From Merdimonas sp963929015 (GTDB taxonomy: Bacteria > Bacillota > Clostridia > Lachnospirales > Lachnospiraceae): 64,000 bases of DNA. How positions within the stretch are numbered: the stretch's first letter is position 1; each line of letters starts with the position of its first letter. Below the pieces are notes generated by a model. It did not search any database and was not told where the DNA came from. It saw nothing but the letters and a program-made list of their open reading frames with translations. The position numbers and the translations under genes were made by a program. Positions 17,002 through 25,011 of this stretch are shown piece after piece. The DNA lies in the NCBI RefSeq assembly GCF_963929015.1, contig NZ_CAWVHE010000018.1, positions 1 through 64,000 on the forward strand, given 5' to 3'.

Positions 17002-19464
17002 ATGTATAGTCCGAGATTTGACAAACGCGCGTTTAAGCGTGAAGTAACGGAAAACGTAAAAACTCTGTTTCGTAAGACCATTGAAGAAGCAACCCCGCAG
17101 CAGCTGTATCAGGCGGTGTCCTATGCCGTAAAAGAGGCGATCATTGACGACTGGATAGCCACACAGAAGACCTATGACAGGGAAGATCCGAAGATGGTCT
17201 ACTACATGTCCATGGAATTTCTGCTGGGAAGAGCTCTTGGCAACAATCTGATTAATATGACGGCTTATCAGGAAGTGAAAGAAGCTCTGGATGAGCTGGG
17301 CATTGATTTAAATCTTCTGGAAGACCAGGAGCCGGATCCGGCTCTTGGAAACGGCGGCCTGGGACGTCTGGCAGCCTGCTTCCTGGATTCCCTGGCAACG
17401 CTGGGGTACGCAGCTTACGGCTGCGGCATCCGCTACCGCTATGGAATGTTCAAGCAGAAAATTGAGAACGGCTACCAGGTGGAGAAGCCGGACAACTGGC
17501 TGAAGAATGGCAACCCCTTCGAGCTTCGCCGTCCGGAGTACGCAAAAGAGGTACGTTTCGGCGGAAATATCCGGGTAGAATATGATGATAAGACCGGTAA
17601 GACACATTTTGTACAGGAGAACTATGAGTCCGTTCTGGCAGTTCCCTATGATTATCCCATCGTTGGCTACAACAACCATGTGGTCAACACCTTGAGAATC
17701 TGGGATGCAGAACCCATCGTGGATTTTCAGCTGGAATCCTTTGACCGGGGCGATTACCACAAAGCTGTGGAGCAGCAGAACCTGGCCAAAAATATCGTAG
17801 AGGTGCTTTACCCCAACGACAATCATTACGCAGGAAAAGAGCTGCGCCTGAAACAGCAGTATTTCTTCGTGTCTGCCAGCCTTCAGGCTGCAGTCGCAAA
17901 GTATAAGAGAAAACACGACGATCTGATGAAGCTGCCGGAAAAGATGGTGATCCAGATGAACGATACCCATCCCACCGTAGCAGTGGCAGAGCTGATGCGT
18001 ATCCTTCTGGATGAGGAAGATCTGGGCTGGAACGAAGCCTGGGAGATCACCACAAAGGTCTGCGCTTACACCAACCACACCATTATGGCAGAGGCTCTGG
18101 AGAAATGGCCCATCGACCTGTTTTCCCGCCTGCTTCCCCGTGTATATCAGATCATCCAGGAGATCGACCGCCGGTTCCTGATCCAGGTAAGAGAGCAGTA
18201 TCCGGGCGATGAGAACAAAGTCCGCAAGATGGCCATTTTACGGGACGGACAGGTGCGTATGGCCAATATGGCGATCGTGGCAGGCTTCTCCGTCAACGGC
18301 GTGGCAAGACTTCACACCGAGATCCTGAAGCATCAGGAGCTTCGTGATTTCTACGAAATGATGCCGCAGAAATTTAACAACAAGACCAACGGAATCACCC
18401 AGAGACGGTTCCTGATGCACGGCAATCCGCTGCTGGCCGACTGGGTAACCGAAAAGATCGGAACCAAAGACTGGGCGACCGACCTGTCTCTGATGTCCGG
18501 ACTGAAAAAATGGGCCGATGACAAAGAGGCGCTCAAGGAATTTATGGATATCAAATACAGAAATAAAGAGCGTCTGGCAAAATATATCCTGGAGCACAAC
18601 GGCGTAGAAGTAGATCCCAGATCCATTTTCGACGTGCAGGTAAAACGTCTCCACGAGTATAAGAGACAGCTGCTCAACATTCTCCATGTTATGTATCTGT
18701 ACAATCAGATCAAAGAACATCCGGAGAAGAGCTTCTACCCCAGGACATTTATCTTCGGCGCGAAGGCGTCCGCAGGATATATCCGGGCAAAACAGATCAT
18801 CAAGCTGATCAACTCCGTGGCAGAGGTGGTCAATAACGACCGCAGCATCAATGGCAAGCTGAAGGTGGTATTCATCGAGGATTACAAGGTATCCAACGCG
18901 GAGATCATCTTCGCGGCAGCAGACGTCAGCGAGCAGATCTCCACAGCTTCCAAGGAAGCGTCCGGAACCGGAAACATGAAGTTCATGCTCAACGGAGCCC
19001 CCACCCTTGGAACCATGGACGGAGCTAACGTAGAGATCGTAGAAGAAGTCGGCATGGAGAACGCATTTATCTTCGGATTAAGCTCCGATGAAGTCATCAA
19101 CTTCGAGAATAACGGCGGCTACGATCCGTATGAGATCTACAATGGCGATCCGGACGTGCGCCGGGTGGTAGAACAGCTGGTAGACGGTACCTATTCCCAC
19201 GGCGACCACGAGATGTACCGCGACCTGTACAACTCGCTTCTCAAGCCAACAGACGGCAACCGCGCAGACATGTACTTCATCCTGAAAGACTTTCGCGCGT
19301 ATGCACAGGCACAGGAAAAAGTCGAGGCCGCGTACCGCGACCGCGATCGCTGGGCAAAAATGGCGCTTCTGAATACCGCATGCTGCGGCAAATTCTCATC
19401 CGACCGGACCATCCGGGAATATGTGGATGAAATCTGGCATCTGGATCATATTGAAGTAAAATAA
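17002..19464 (+). CDS. glgP: Glycogen/alpha-glucan phosphorylase
   Basis: An 820-residue cytosolic GT35 enzyme that releases glucose-1-phosphate from alpha-1,4-glucans. The pyridoxal phosphate lysine is Lys660 in GTGNMKFMLNG. NGGLGRLAACFLDS and YYMSMEFLLGR near the N terminus are also diagnostic. Length is typical for bacterial GlgP. A GAAAGGAAAAGAGAG ribosome site precedes the start. It is 36 nt after ileS with no terminator, so some cotranscription is possible. The product would feed pgi-linked glycolysis through phosphoglucomutase, which is not in the window. Confidence 0.95.
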   Translation: MYSPRFDKRAFKREVTENVKTLFRKTIEEATPQQLYQAVSYAVKEAIIDDWIATQKTYDREDPKMVYYMSMEFLLGRALGNNLINMTAYQEVKEALDELGIDLNLLEDQEPDPALGNGGLGRLAACFLDSLATLGYAAYGCGIRYRYGMFKQKIENGYQVEKPDNWLKNGNPFELRRPEYAKEVRFGGNIRVEYDDKTGKTHFVQENYESVLAVPYDYPIVGYNNHVVNTLRIWDAEPIVDFQLESFDRGDYHKAVEQQNLAKNIVEVLYPNDNHYAGKELRLKQQYFFVSASLQAAVAKYKRKHDDLMKLPEKMVIQMNDTHPTVAVAELMRILLDEEDLGWNEAWEITTKVCAYTNHTIMAEALEKWPIDLFSRLLPRVYQIIQEIDRRFLIQVREQYPGDENKVRKMAILRDGQVRMANMAIVAGFSVNGVARLHTEILKHQELRDFYEMMPQKFNNKTNGITQRRFLMHGNPLLADWVTEKIGTKDWATDLSLMSGLKKWADDKEALKEFMDIKYRNKERLAKYILEHNGVEVDPRSIFDVQVKRLHEYKRQLLNILHVMYLYNQIKEHPEKSFYPRTFIFGAKASAGYIRAKQIIKLINSVAEVVNNDRSINGKLKVVFIEDYKVSNAEIIFAAADVSEQISTASKEASGTGNMKFMLNGAPTLGTMDGANVEIVEEVGMENAFIFGLSSDEVINFENNGGYDPYEIYNGDPDVRRVVEQLVDGTYSHGDHEMYRDLYNSLLKPTDGNRADMYFILKDFRAYAQAQEKVEAAYRDRDRWAKMALLNTACCGKFSSDRTIREYVDEIWHLDHIEVK

Positions 19465-19471
19465 AAATTGG

Positions 19472-19519
19472 TAAAATTGGGGACGGGGGATTTTTAAAAA
19501 TCCCCCGTCCCCAATTTTA
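19472..19519. repeat. REP-like palindrome, copy 2
   Basis: Core GGGGACGGGGGATTT (19479-19493) and AAATCCCCCGTCCCC (19498-19512). The copy-specific arms TAAAATT and AATTTTA extend it. Further out the left side carries a few bases absent from the right. It lies 8 nt after the glgP stop and could act as a terminator. Confidence 0.85.
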
Positions 19520-19608
19520 TTTATCCCCCACATGTTGACAAATCCGGGGGATAATATGTGGAAATCTCTTCCATAAGCATTCCGGTATCTGCTGGTATAA
19601 ATGGATCC

Positions 19609-19643
19609 GACCTCTCATACAGTGTATGGGAGGTTCTTTTATG
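19609..19643 (+). promoter_or_regulatory. spoIID: Hairpin overlapping the spoIID ribosome site
   Basis: GACCTCTCATAC (19609-19620) pairs with GTATGGGAGGTT (19624-19635) with a 3-nt loop. The 3' arm contains the Shine-Dalgarno (GGGAGG), and CTTTT leads directly to ATG 19641. The hairpin would hide the ribosome site and resembles a short terminator. Confidence 0.6.
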
Positions 19644-20570
19644 TGGATAAAGTTAAAAAAGTGGGGAAGTTGTCTGCTCATCCTTGTATTGCTTCCTTAT
19701 GTGGTGACGGTATTTATTAGTGGGCCCGGGACAGAGACGAGTTCCCGCGTGGACCAGATTTATATACAGGCAGAGGTTTCCGGCGACACCGGGGAGAAAA
19801 CCGGTGAAGAAGAGGAGAAGGACCGGCAGATTATTGAAATTCCGCTAAAGGAGTATGGAGTTGGCGTAATGGCCCGGGAAATTCCGGCTGAATATGCGAA
19901 AGAGGCTCTGAAGGCACAGGCAGTGCTGGTCCGGACGGATATTTACCGGCAGATTCAGGAAGGAAAAGGTAGCGAGCCGGTTCAGGGGGCGTTCTGGGAC
20001 AGGGAAGATATGGAAAAAGTCTGGGAAGGGAAGGCGCGAACATACAGAGAAAAATTAGAGAAAGCCTGGGAGGAGACGCAAGGGATAATCCTGACTTATA
20101 ACGGAGAGCCGGCTTATGCGCCTTTTTTTCGCCTTAGTTGCGGCTGTACCAGGGATGGAAAAGAGGTGTTTGGAAATGAGAACTATCCGTATCTTAAGAT
20201 AGTAGACTGTCCTGCGGATCTGAAGTCGGAAGAACAATTGCAGACCAGCGTGACAGAAGATATGGATGCGGAAGTGACCAGTACGGACAAAGCGGGCTAT
20301 GTTCTGCAGGTAAGGGTGGGCCAGGAAACGATGAGCGGCGAAGAATTTCGCAGAGTTTATGACCTCCCCTCGGCCTGTTTTACATTGCAGCGCTATAACG
20401 GAAAAATGAGGATTGTGACCAGTGGTGCGGGACACGGCCTTGGTATGAGCCAGTACAGCGCCGATCACATGGCAAAGGAGGGCCAGACTTTTGAAGAAAT
20501 TTTATCCTATTTTTTTGAAGGCTGTGAGCTAAAAGAAGTGGCGGAAATCTTACAAAAAACAGAAGGATGA
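19641..20570 (+). CDS. spoIID: Stage II sporulation protein D (SpoIID/LytB family)
   Basis: A 309-residue membrane-anchored lytic transglycosylase that, with SpoIIP and SpoIIM, thins septal peptidoglycan during forespore engulfment. An N-terminal helix (about residues 8-27) is followed by the SpoIID domain: the MAREIPAEY region with the conserved Glu, LKAQAV and RT near the start, and GHGLGMSQYSA near the end. ATG 19641 is chosen over 19626 because GGGAGG lies between them at the right distance. spoIIQ starts at or just after its stop. Spore-specific sigma factor control is expected but not shown. Confidence 0.92.
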   Translation: MWIKLKKWGSCLLILVLLPYVVTVFISGPGTETSSRVDQIYIQAEVSGDTGEKTGEEEEKDRQIIEIPLKEYGVGVMAREIPAEYAKEALKAQAVLVRTDIYRQIQEGKGSEPVQGAFWDREDMEKVWEGKARTYREKLEKAWEETQGIILTYNGEPAYAPFFRLSCGCTRDGKEVFGNENYPYLKIVDCPADLKSEEQLQTSVTEDMDAEVTSTDKAGYVLQVRVGQETMSGEEFRRVYDLPSACFTLQRYNGKMRIVTSGAGHGLGMSQYSADHMAKEGQTFEEILSYFFEGCELKEVAEILQKTEG

Positions 20571-20629
20571 AAGAATCCGGAATAACTGCCGAAACTTCTG
20601 GCAAAGCTATAGTCAGAGGTGGTGATAAG

Positions 20630-21469
20630 ATGAATAAAAAGCAAAGCCCTCCGCCAAAAAAGAGGGGAGCTACCGTCGCGGCAGTATTATGTTTTGTGGC
20701 AGCCATTGCTATTGTAGGAACATATACACTGGGAAATAGTAGAGAAGCCCGGCAGAATGAAAAACTTGCAAAGACGGAAGAAACACAATCCAAAGAAGAG
20801 ACAACCAAAAGCAGAGGCGTCGGAGATGGTGACGCCGGAGATGGTACCGGAGGAAACACCGGAGAACTTGCGGGAGCAGAAGAGGCCGGAAGCCTGGTGA
20901 TCACGAATGAAGATGATACAGGGATTTCCGGAGAAAATGTGGAAAATACGGATCAGACCAATCCTGGCGAGAGAAGCACAGAAAGCAACAGCGACATTTC
21001 CTCTGCGGACACGACTGCCGGCGCGCAGCAGACGGCCGGACAGGGCGTCAACGTCAGTTTTGGTGAAGACAGCAAACTTTTGTGGCCTGTCAACGGCACA
21101 GTTCTCATGAGCTTCAGTATGGACAAGACCACATATTTTTCCACACTGGACCAGTATAAATATAATCCTGCCGTAATCATATCAGCAGCAGAAAATGACC
21201 AGGTGATCGCTGGAACAACCGGCATCGTAAAATCTATCGATAATATTGCAGAGACCGGGACAACCGTCAATATCGATATAGGAAATGGATATGAACTGTT
21301 TTATGGACAGCTAAAAGATGTGCAGCTGAAGACCGGAGATTATGTGGAAGCAAATTCAGTCATCGGATATGTCAGCGCTCCCACAAAATACTACAGCACA
21401 GAAGGACCAAACGTATATTTCGAGATGCGAAAAGACGGCCAGCCGATCAATCCGGTCGACTATATGTAA
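20630..21469 (+). CDS. spoIIQ: SpoIIQ-like protein, degenerate M23 domain
   Basis: A 279-residue forespore membrane protein with one N-terminal helix (about residues 15-35), a Ser/Thr/Glu-rich linker and a C-terminal LytM/M23 fold. The zinc ligands of active M23 enzymes are missing: the HxGxD site reads NPAVI, the HxH site reads NVYFE, and YAHL reads FYGQL. This matches the inactive SpoIIQ of B. subtilis, which binds SpoIIIAH across the engulfment gap. The location next to spoIID agrees. ATG 20630 has AGGTGGTG upstream; an alternative ATG at 20567 overlaps the spoIID stop. Confidence 0.82.
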   Translation: MNKKQSPPPKKRGATVAAVLCFVAAIAIVGTYTLGNSREARQNEKLAKTEETQSKEETTKSRGVGDGDAGDGTGGNTGELAGAEEAGSLVITNEDDTGISGENVENTDQTNPGERSTESNSDISSADTTAGAQQTAGQGVNVSFGEDSKLLWPVNGTVLMSFSMDKTTYFSTLDQYKYNPAVIISAAENDQVIAGTTGIVKSIDNIAETGTTVNIDIGNGYELFYGQLKDVQLKTGDYVEANSVIGYVSAPTKYYSTEGPNVYFEMRKDGQPINPVDYM

Positions 21470-21508
21470 TGGGGACGGGGGATTTCCAGAAATCCCCCGT
21501 CCCCATTA
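21467..21508. repeat. REP-like palindrome, copy 3
   Basis: Core GGGGACGGGGGATTT (21471-21485) and AAATCCCCCGTCCCC (21490-21504), with arms TAAT and ATTA. The spoIIQ stop codon TAA (21467-21469) is part of the left arm. Confidence 0.85.
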
Positions 21509-21509
21509 T

Positions 21510-21537
21510 TGACAAGTGTGGAAAATTTTCTATAATG
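21510..21537 (+). promoter_or_regulatory. SigA-type promoter of the GIY-YIG gene
   Basis: TTGACA, a spacer of 16 bp (AGTGTGGAAAATTTTC) and TATAAT form a near-perfect promoter immediately after palindrome copy 3. Confidence 0.75.
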
Positions 21538-21575
21538 GGTGTTGATAACTTAAAAATATGGTGGATAACGTGGAA

Positions 21576-21815
21576 ATGAATTATACATATATTGTTGAGT
21601 GCAGTGATGGAAGTTTTTATACTGGATGGACCAATGATCTGGAACGTCGTATGAAGGCTCATAATGAAGGACGTGGAGCAAAGTATACGAAAGGTCGAAG
21701 GCCGGTGAAATTGGCGTATTTTGAGACTTATCGGACAAAAGAAGAGGCGATGAGCCGGGAGTTCCAGATTAAACAAATGACAAGAAAAGAAAAAGAAGCG
21801 CTTATGAATAAATAA
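21576..21815 (+). CDS. GIY-YIG endonuclease-domain protein (UPF0213, YazA/YhbQ-like)
   Basis: A 79-residue single-domain GIY-YIG protein. The motif is YTYIVECSDGSFYTGWTNDL, with the conserved Arg in LERRMKAHN and Glu in REFQIKQM. It starts at ATG 21576, the usual N terminus MNYTYIV; ATG 21558 would add six residues. In Bacillus the homologue yazA sits between yabB and rsmI, and here it has left that block (55029-56735). Palindromes lie directly on both sides of it. Its cellular role is not established. Confidence 0.88.
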   Translation: MNYTYIVECSDGSFYTGWTNDLERRMKAHNEGRGAKYTKGRRPVKLAYFETYRTKEEAMSREFQIKQMTRKEKEALMNK

Positions 21816-21868
21816 CCGATTTGGGGACGGGGGATTTCTGAAAATCCCCCGTCCCCAAATCGGTTATT
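21811..21868. repeat. REP-like palindrome, copy 4
   Basis: Core GGGGACGGGGGATTT (21823-21837) and AAATCCCCCGTCCCC (21842-21856). The arms AATAACCGATTT and AAATCGGTTATT are specific to this copy and include the GIY-YIG stop codon (21813-21815). It lies between convergent genes and may terminate both. Confidence 0.88.
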
Positions 21869-21886
21869 CACAAAGTTTTCCCCATT

Positions 21887-22549
21887 TTACAATACGAATG
21901 CGTACATGACGATAAAGTGGCAGGCGCTACCGCCCATAACAAAGAGATGAAAGATCTCATGGGAGCCAAAATTTTTGTGCCGGGTGTTGAACAGCGGCAG
22001 TTTCAAAGCGTAGATCACACCGCCGATGGTGTAAATTATGCCGCCGGCCAGGAGCCATCCAAAAGCTGCCGGAGACAGAGTGTTTAAAAGCTGCGTAAAG
22101 GCCAGGACGCAGGTCCAGCCCATGCCGATGTAAAGTACGGAAGAAACCCATTTGGGACAGTTGATCCAGAGTGCCTTCAGCAGGATGCCGGCCAGGGCAA
22201 TGGTCCACACGATGGCAAGAAGAATGATGCCGATGGGCCTTGGAAGCACAAGAAGGCAGATGGGCGTATAACTTCCGGCGATCAGAACACTGATCATCAT
22301 ATGGTCTATTTTTTTCAAAATGGTATTGACCCTTTTGGAGCGGTCAAAGGTGTGGTAAGTCGTGCTGGCGGCATACAGAAGGATCAGGCTGGCTGCGTAG
22401 ATAGCGATGGATATGATGTAAATCCTGCTGGGCTCATGCGCCGCTTTGATCAGTAGCGGGACAGCCGCGAAGATTGCCATCAGCATTCCGATGAAATGCG
22501 TGATCGCGCTGCCGGGATCTTTGATATGTTCCTGAATTGTTTTTGCCAT
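21887..22549 (-). CDS. Hemolysin III family protein (PAQR/YqfA-like)
   Basis: A 220-residue seven-helix membrane protein of the Hly-III/PAQR family. The zinc-site residues are visible as ASTTYHTF near residue 65, and HEIFHLFVMGGSACHF near the C terminus. Despite the name, members are not proven haemolysins; bacterial homologues affect membrane homeostasis. It is convergent with the GIY-YIG gene. AGGAGGAAT precedes the start on the minus strand. Confidence 0.9.
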   Translation of the reverse strand: MAKTIQEHIKDPGSAITHFIGMLMAIFAAVPLLIKAAHEPSRIYIISIAIYAASLILLYAASTTYHTFDRSKRVNTILKKIDHMMISVLIAGSYTPICLLVLPRPIGIILLAIVWTIALAGILLKALWINCPKWVSSVLYIGMGWTCVLAFTQLLNTLSPAAFGWLLAGGIIYTIGGVIYALKLPLFNTRHKNFGSHEIFHLFVMGGSACHFIVMYAFVL

Positions 22550-22953
22550 AAGATATTCCTCCTTAACAGATGTATTCGGATGTCATCTGGTGATGATCTG
22601 ATTATTTTATTATGTCAGAGAATGCCGGCAAGTCCGCAAACGGATCATTTGGCAAATGCCGATATGTAGTTTTCGAAACTACATTATATGTATATGAGTA
22701 TATTATATCCGATATTCAAAAAAATCAAGCATTATTATAAAAAAATTTACATCCTGTTTTGCTGATAAAGCAAAGAATAAAAAGTGAAGAAGAGTGAGAA
22801 ATGGCAGACGGAAGAAGGAAAAGTGAGAAATGGTAGATGGAAAAATAGAAGTTTGGAAATAAACTGGCATGGTTAAAAATAGCACAACTGGTTGTTTGTA
22901 AAAGGACAGTTGGGTGATACAATAATTGTGACTTAAGAAGGGAGTGGAATTGT
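22550..22953. other. Intergenic stretch between hemolysin III and the ECF S component
   Basis: About 400 AT-rich bases without a credible ORF. It holds a palindrome GTAGTTTTCGAAACTAC near 22676 and a 21-bp direct repeat (separate entry). A weak -10 (ATACAAT) lies near 22917. No known vitamin riboswitch pattern was recognised, so the substrate of the transporter below cannot be inferred from it. Confidence 0.5.
22793..22842. repeat. Two 21-bp imperfect direct repeats
   Basis: AGTGAGAAATGGCAGACGGAA (21 bp, 22793-22813; second copy 22822-22842) recurs with two C-to-T changes and a 29-bp period, upstream of the ECF transporter gene. Possible operator sites or a slippage product. Confidence 0.6.
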
Positions 22954-23562
22954 ATGGAAAAAAGAAATGAGACGGTAATCAAGCTGGCACAGACTGCGCT
23001 TCTTGCAGCGCTTTGTTATGTTTCATTTACCTATCTTCAGATAAAAATTCCCATGCCAGGAGGCGATGCAACATCGATTCATATCGGGAACGCATTCTGT
23101 GTGCTTGCGGCGCTTCTTCTCGGAGGATTTTATGGGGGACTGGCCGGAGCGATCGGTATGGGGATTGCGGATGTGATGGATCCGATCTACATTACCGGAG
23201 CGCCCAAGACATTTCTTCTGAAATTATGTATCGGACTGATCGTTGGGCTGGTAGCGCACAGGATTGGAAAGATCAATGAAAGCAGCGACAAAAAATATGT
23301 GTTTAAATGGAGTCTGATCGCGTCTGTGGCAGGTCTTGGATTCAATGTGATCGCGGATCCGCTGGTGGGTTATTTCTACAAAATGTATATTCTGGGCCAG
23401 CCCCAGCAGATGGCCGAGGTGCTGGCAAAGTGGAGCGCCGGCGCCACTTTTGTCAACGCGGTGCTCTCTACGGTGTTGGTTACGGCTATGTATACTGCGC
23501 TGCGGCCGGTGCTTCTGCGTGCCGGACTGATCACGAAAGCAGGACGCAAAAAAGCGGCCTGA
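22954..23562 (+). CDS. ECF transporter S component (substrate-binding membrane subunit)
   Basis: A 202-residue membrane protein with about six helices. The N terminus has the ALLAALCYVSF pattern used by S components to bind the shared EcfT subunit. IHIGNAFCVLAALLLGG and GMGIADVMDPI resemble the ECF S families annotated as vitamin or cofactor transporters. No energising EcfA/EcfT genes are present, so it probably uses a shared module (group II). The vitamin is unknown. Start ATG 22954 follows GGGAG. Confidence 0.8.
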   Translation: MEKRNETVIKLAQTALLAALCYVSFTYLQIKIPMPGGDATSIHIGNAFCVLAALLLGGFYGGLAGAIGMGIADVMDPIYITGAPKTFLLKLCIGLIVGLVAHRIGKINESSDKKYVFKWSLIASVAGLGFNVIADPLVGYFYKMYILGQPQQMAEVLAKWSAGATFVNAVLSTVLVTAMYTALRPVLLRAGLITKAGRKKAA

Positions 23563-23614
23563 AAAATGGAGCAGCAGATCCGGGGGAACTGCCCCTCCCC
23601 CGGAAGTTGCATAA

Positions 23615-23648
23615 AGGGCGGGGATCCTGAAAGCCCCGCCCTGTTTTT
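23615..23648 (+). terminator. Terminator of the ECF S component gene
   Basis: AGGGCGGGG (23615-23623) pairs with CCCCGCCCT (23634-23642), followed by GTTTTTG. Confidence 0.85.
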
Positions 23649-23653
23649 GACAT

Positions 23654-23687
23654 AAAAAAGCTGTGGAAACTTTTCCACAGCTTTTTT
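23654..23687. terminator. Bidirectional terminator before the rubrerythrin gene
   Basis: AAAAAAGCTGTGGAAA and TTTCCACAGCTTTTTT form a 16-bp inverted repeat with A and T tracts on each side. It ends the rubrerythrin transcript arriving on the minus strand and backs up the terminator at 23615. Confidence 0.85.
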
Positions 23688-23690
23688 CCT

Positions 23691-24227
23691 TTAGTAATTT
23701 TCCACTTTTCTTTCAAAATATGCTCTTGGGTGAGCACATACCGGGCAGACTTCCGGAGCTTCCTCGCCCATATAAATGAAGCCGCAGTTGTTGCATTTCC
23801 ATCCAAGAGGAGCATCATCTTTGAAGGTTTTGCCGGCATTGAAGCTTTCCAGCAGTTTGCGGTAGCGTCTTTCGTGAGCAGCCTCAACCTGTGCAACGCC
23901 CTCAAATTTAGTTGCCAGCTCTTCAAAGCCTTCTTCTCTGGCCTCTTCGGCCATACGTTTATACATGTCTGTCCACTCGAAATTTTCGCCAGCAGCGGCA
24001 TCTTCCAGATTTGCAGCTACATCGCCGATGCCATGGAACTCTTTGAACCACATTTTTGCATGCTCTTTTTCCTGATTGGCAGTTTCTTCAAAGATATTTG
24101 CCATCTGTACATAACCGGCTTTCTTTGCGGCGGAAGCGTAGTAAGTGTACTTGTTGCGTGCCTGAGATTCACCGGCAAATGCTTCCATTAAGTTCTGTTC
24201 CGTTTTTGTTCCAGCGTATTTAGACAT
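23691..24227 (-). CDS. rbr: Rubrerythrin
   Basis: A 178-residue peroxide-reducing protein of anaerobes. An N-terminal four-helix diiron domain (Glu-rich helices with ESQARNKYTYYA, EKEHAKMW and EAAHERRYR) is followed by a C-terminal rubredoxin domain with CNNCGFIYMG and CPVCAHPRAYF. The start MSKYAGT (24227) has TGGAGGTAAT upstream; an earlier ATG lacks this. It is next to a reverse rubrerythrin and a PerR-type gene. Confidence 0.95.
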   Translation of the reverse strand: MSKYAGTKTEQNLMEAFAGESQARNKYTYYASAAKKAGYVQMANIFEETANQEKEHAKMWFKEFHGIGDVAANLEDAAAGENFEWTDMYKRMAEEAREEGFEELATKFEGVAQVEAAHERRYRKLLESFNAGKTFKDDAPLGWKCNNCGFIYMGEEAPEVCPVCAHPRAYFERKVENY

Positions 24228-24298
24228 ATCATTACCTCCATAAAGATTAAATTTGTTCAAGCCATAAGGCTTCTTCGTTGTCGGCTGTCGCCGAATAC

Positions 24299-24359
24299 GA
24301 AGCTACACAGAGTGCGCCTCCTTGCAGGCAAGCTTGCAGAGTCGCATCTATGTAGCTTC
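24299..24359. repeat. Inverted repeat between the two rubrerythrin genes
   Basis: GAAGCTACA (24299-24307) pairs with TGTAGCTTC (24351-24359), enclosing GCAAGCTTGC. There is no T-run, so it may be an mRNA stability or processing hairpin that tunes the two genes rather than a terminator. Confidence 0.5.
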
Positions 24360-24375
24360 ATGCATGGCTTATAGT

Positions 24376-24918
24376 TTAGCCAAAGTATCTCTTTAACAGG
24401 CCTTCAAATGCTTTTCCGTGACGGGCCTCGTCTCTTGCCATTTCGTGTACGGTGTCGTGGATCGCGTCAAGATTTGCAGCTTTTGCACGTTTTGCAAGGT
24501 CAAATTTTCCGGCAGTTGCGCCGTTTTCTGCATCTACACGCATCTCCAGGTTCTTCTTGGTGCTGTCGGTTACGACTTCGCCAAGGAGTTCTGCGAATTT
24601 TGCAGCGTGCTCTGCTTCTTCATAAGCAGCTTTTTCCCAGTACAGGCCGATTTCCGGGTATCCTTCTCTGTGAGCAACTCTTGCCATAGCCAGGTACATA
24701 CCAACTTCAGAGCACTCTCCTTCAAAGTTTGCTCTCAGGTCTGCAAGGATGTCTTCGCTTACGCCCTGAGCTACGCCTACAACGTGCTCTGCAGCCCATT
24801 CTCTTTCGCCGGTCTGCTCTTTAAACTTCTCAGCCGGTGCATGACAGACCGGACATTCTGCCGGTGCAGCCTCTCCTTCGTGAACATAACCACATACAGT
24901 ACATACAAATTTTTTCAT
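24376..24918 (-). CDS. Reverse rubrerythrin (rubredoxin-diiron fusion)
   Basis: A 180-residue protein with domains in reverse order: N-terminal rubredoxin (CTVCGYVHEGEAAP, CPVCHAPAEKF), then a four-helix diiron domain (EGECSEVGMYLAMA, YEEAEHAAKF, ARDEARHGKAF). In Clostridium acetobutylicum such proteins are the terminal part of an NADH-dependent H2O2 and O2 reductase under PerR control. A Fur-type palindrome lies upstream. It is probably cotranscribed with the rubrerythrin gene. Confidence 0.92.
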   Translation of the reverse strand: MKKFVCTVCGYVHEGEAAPAECPVCHAPAEKFKEQTGEREWAAEHVVGVAQGVSEDILADLRANFEGECSEVGMYLAMARVAHREGYPEIGLYWEKAAYEEAEHAAKFAELLGEVVTDSTKKNLEMRVDAENGATAGKFDLAKRAKAANLDAIHDTVHEMARDEARHGKAFEGLLKRYFG

Positions 24919-24953
24919 TTTTTACCTCTCCTTTTTTATTTGAATCTTTATTT

Positions 24954-24980
24954 TAATATTAGTAACAATTACTAATATTA
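24954..24980 (-). promoter_or_regulatory. PerR/Fur-like operator upstream of reverse rubrerythrin
   Basis: TAATATTAGTAA (24954-24965) and TTACTAATATTA (24969-24980) form a perfect 12-bp inverted repeat with a 3-nt centre. AT-rich symmetric sites like this are typical of Fur-family regulators. Confidence 0.6.
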
Positions 24981-25011
24981 AGTTACCACAACTTACAGTT
25001 CCTGTCAATCT

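Noticed and set aside
9671..21868. The four palindromes as ordinary transcription terminators
   Set aside because: Copy 1 lies between divergent genes, and the identical 34-bp core at four places indicates a repeat family. Terminator activity may still be a side effect.
24299..24359. Terminator between the rubrerythrin genes
   Set aside because: The inverted repeat has no T-run on the transcribed strand, so it is listed only as a repeat.
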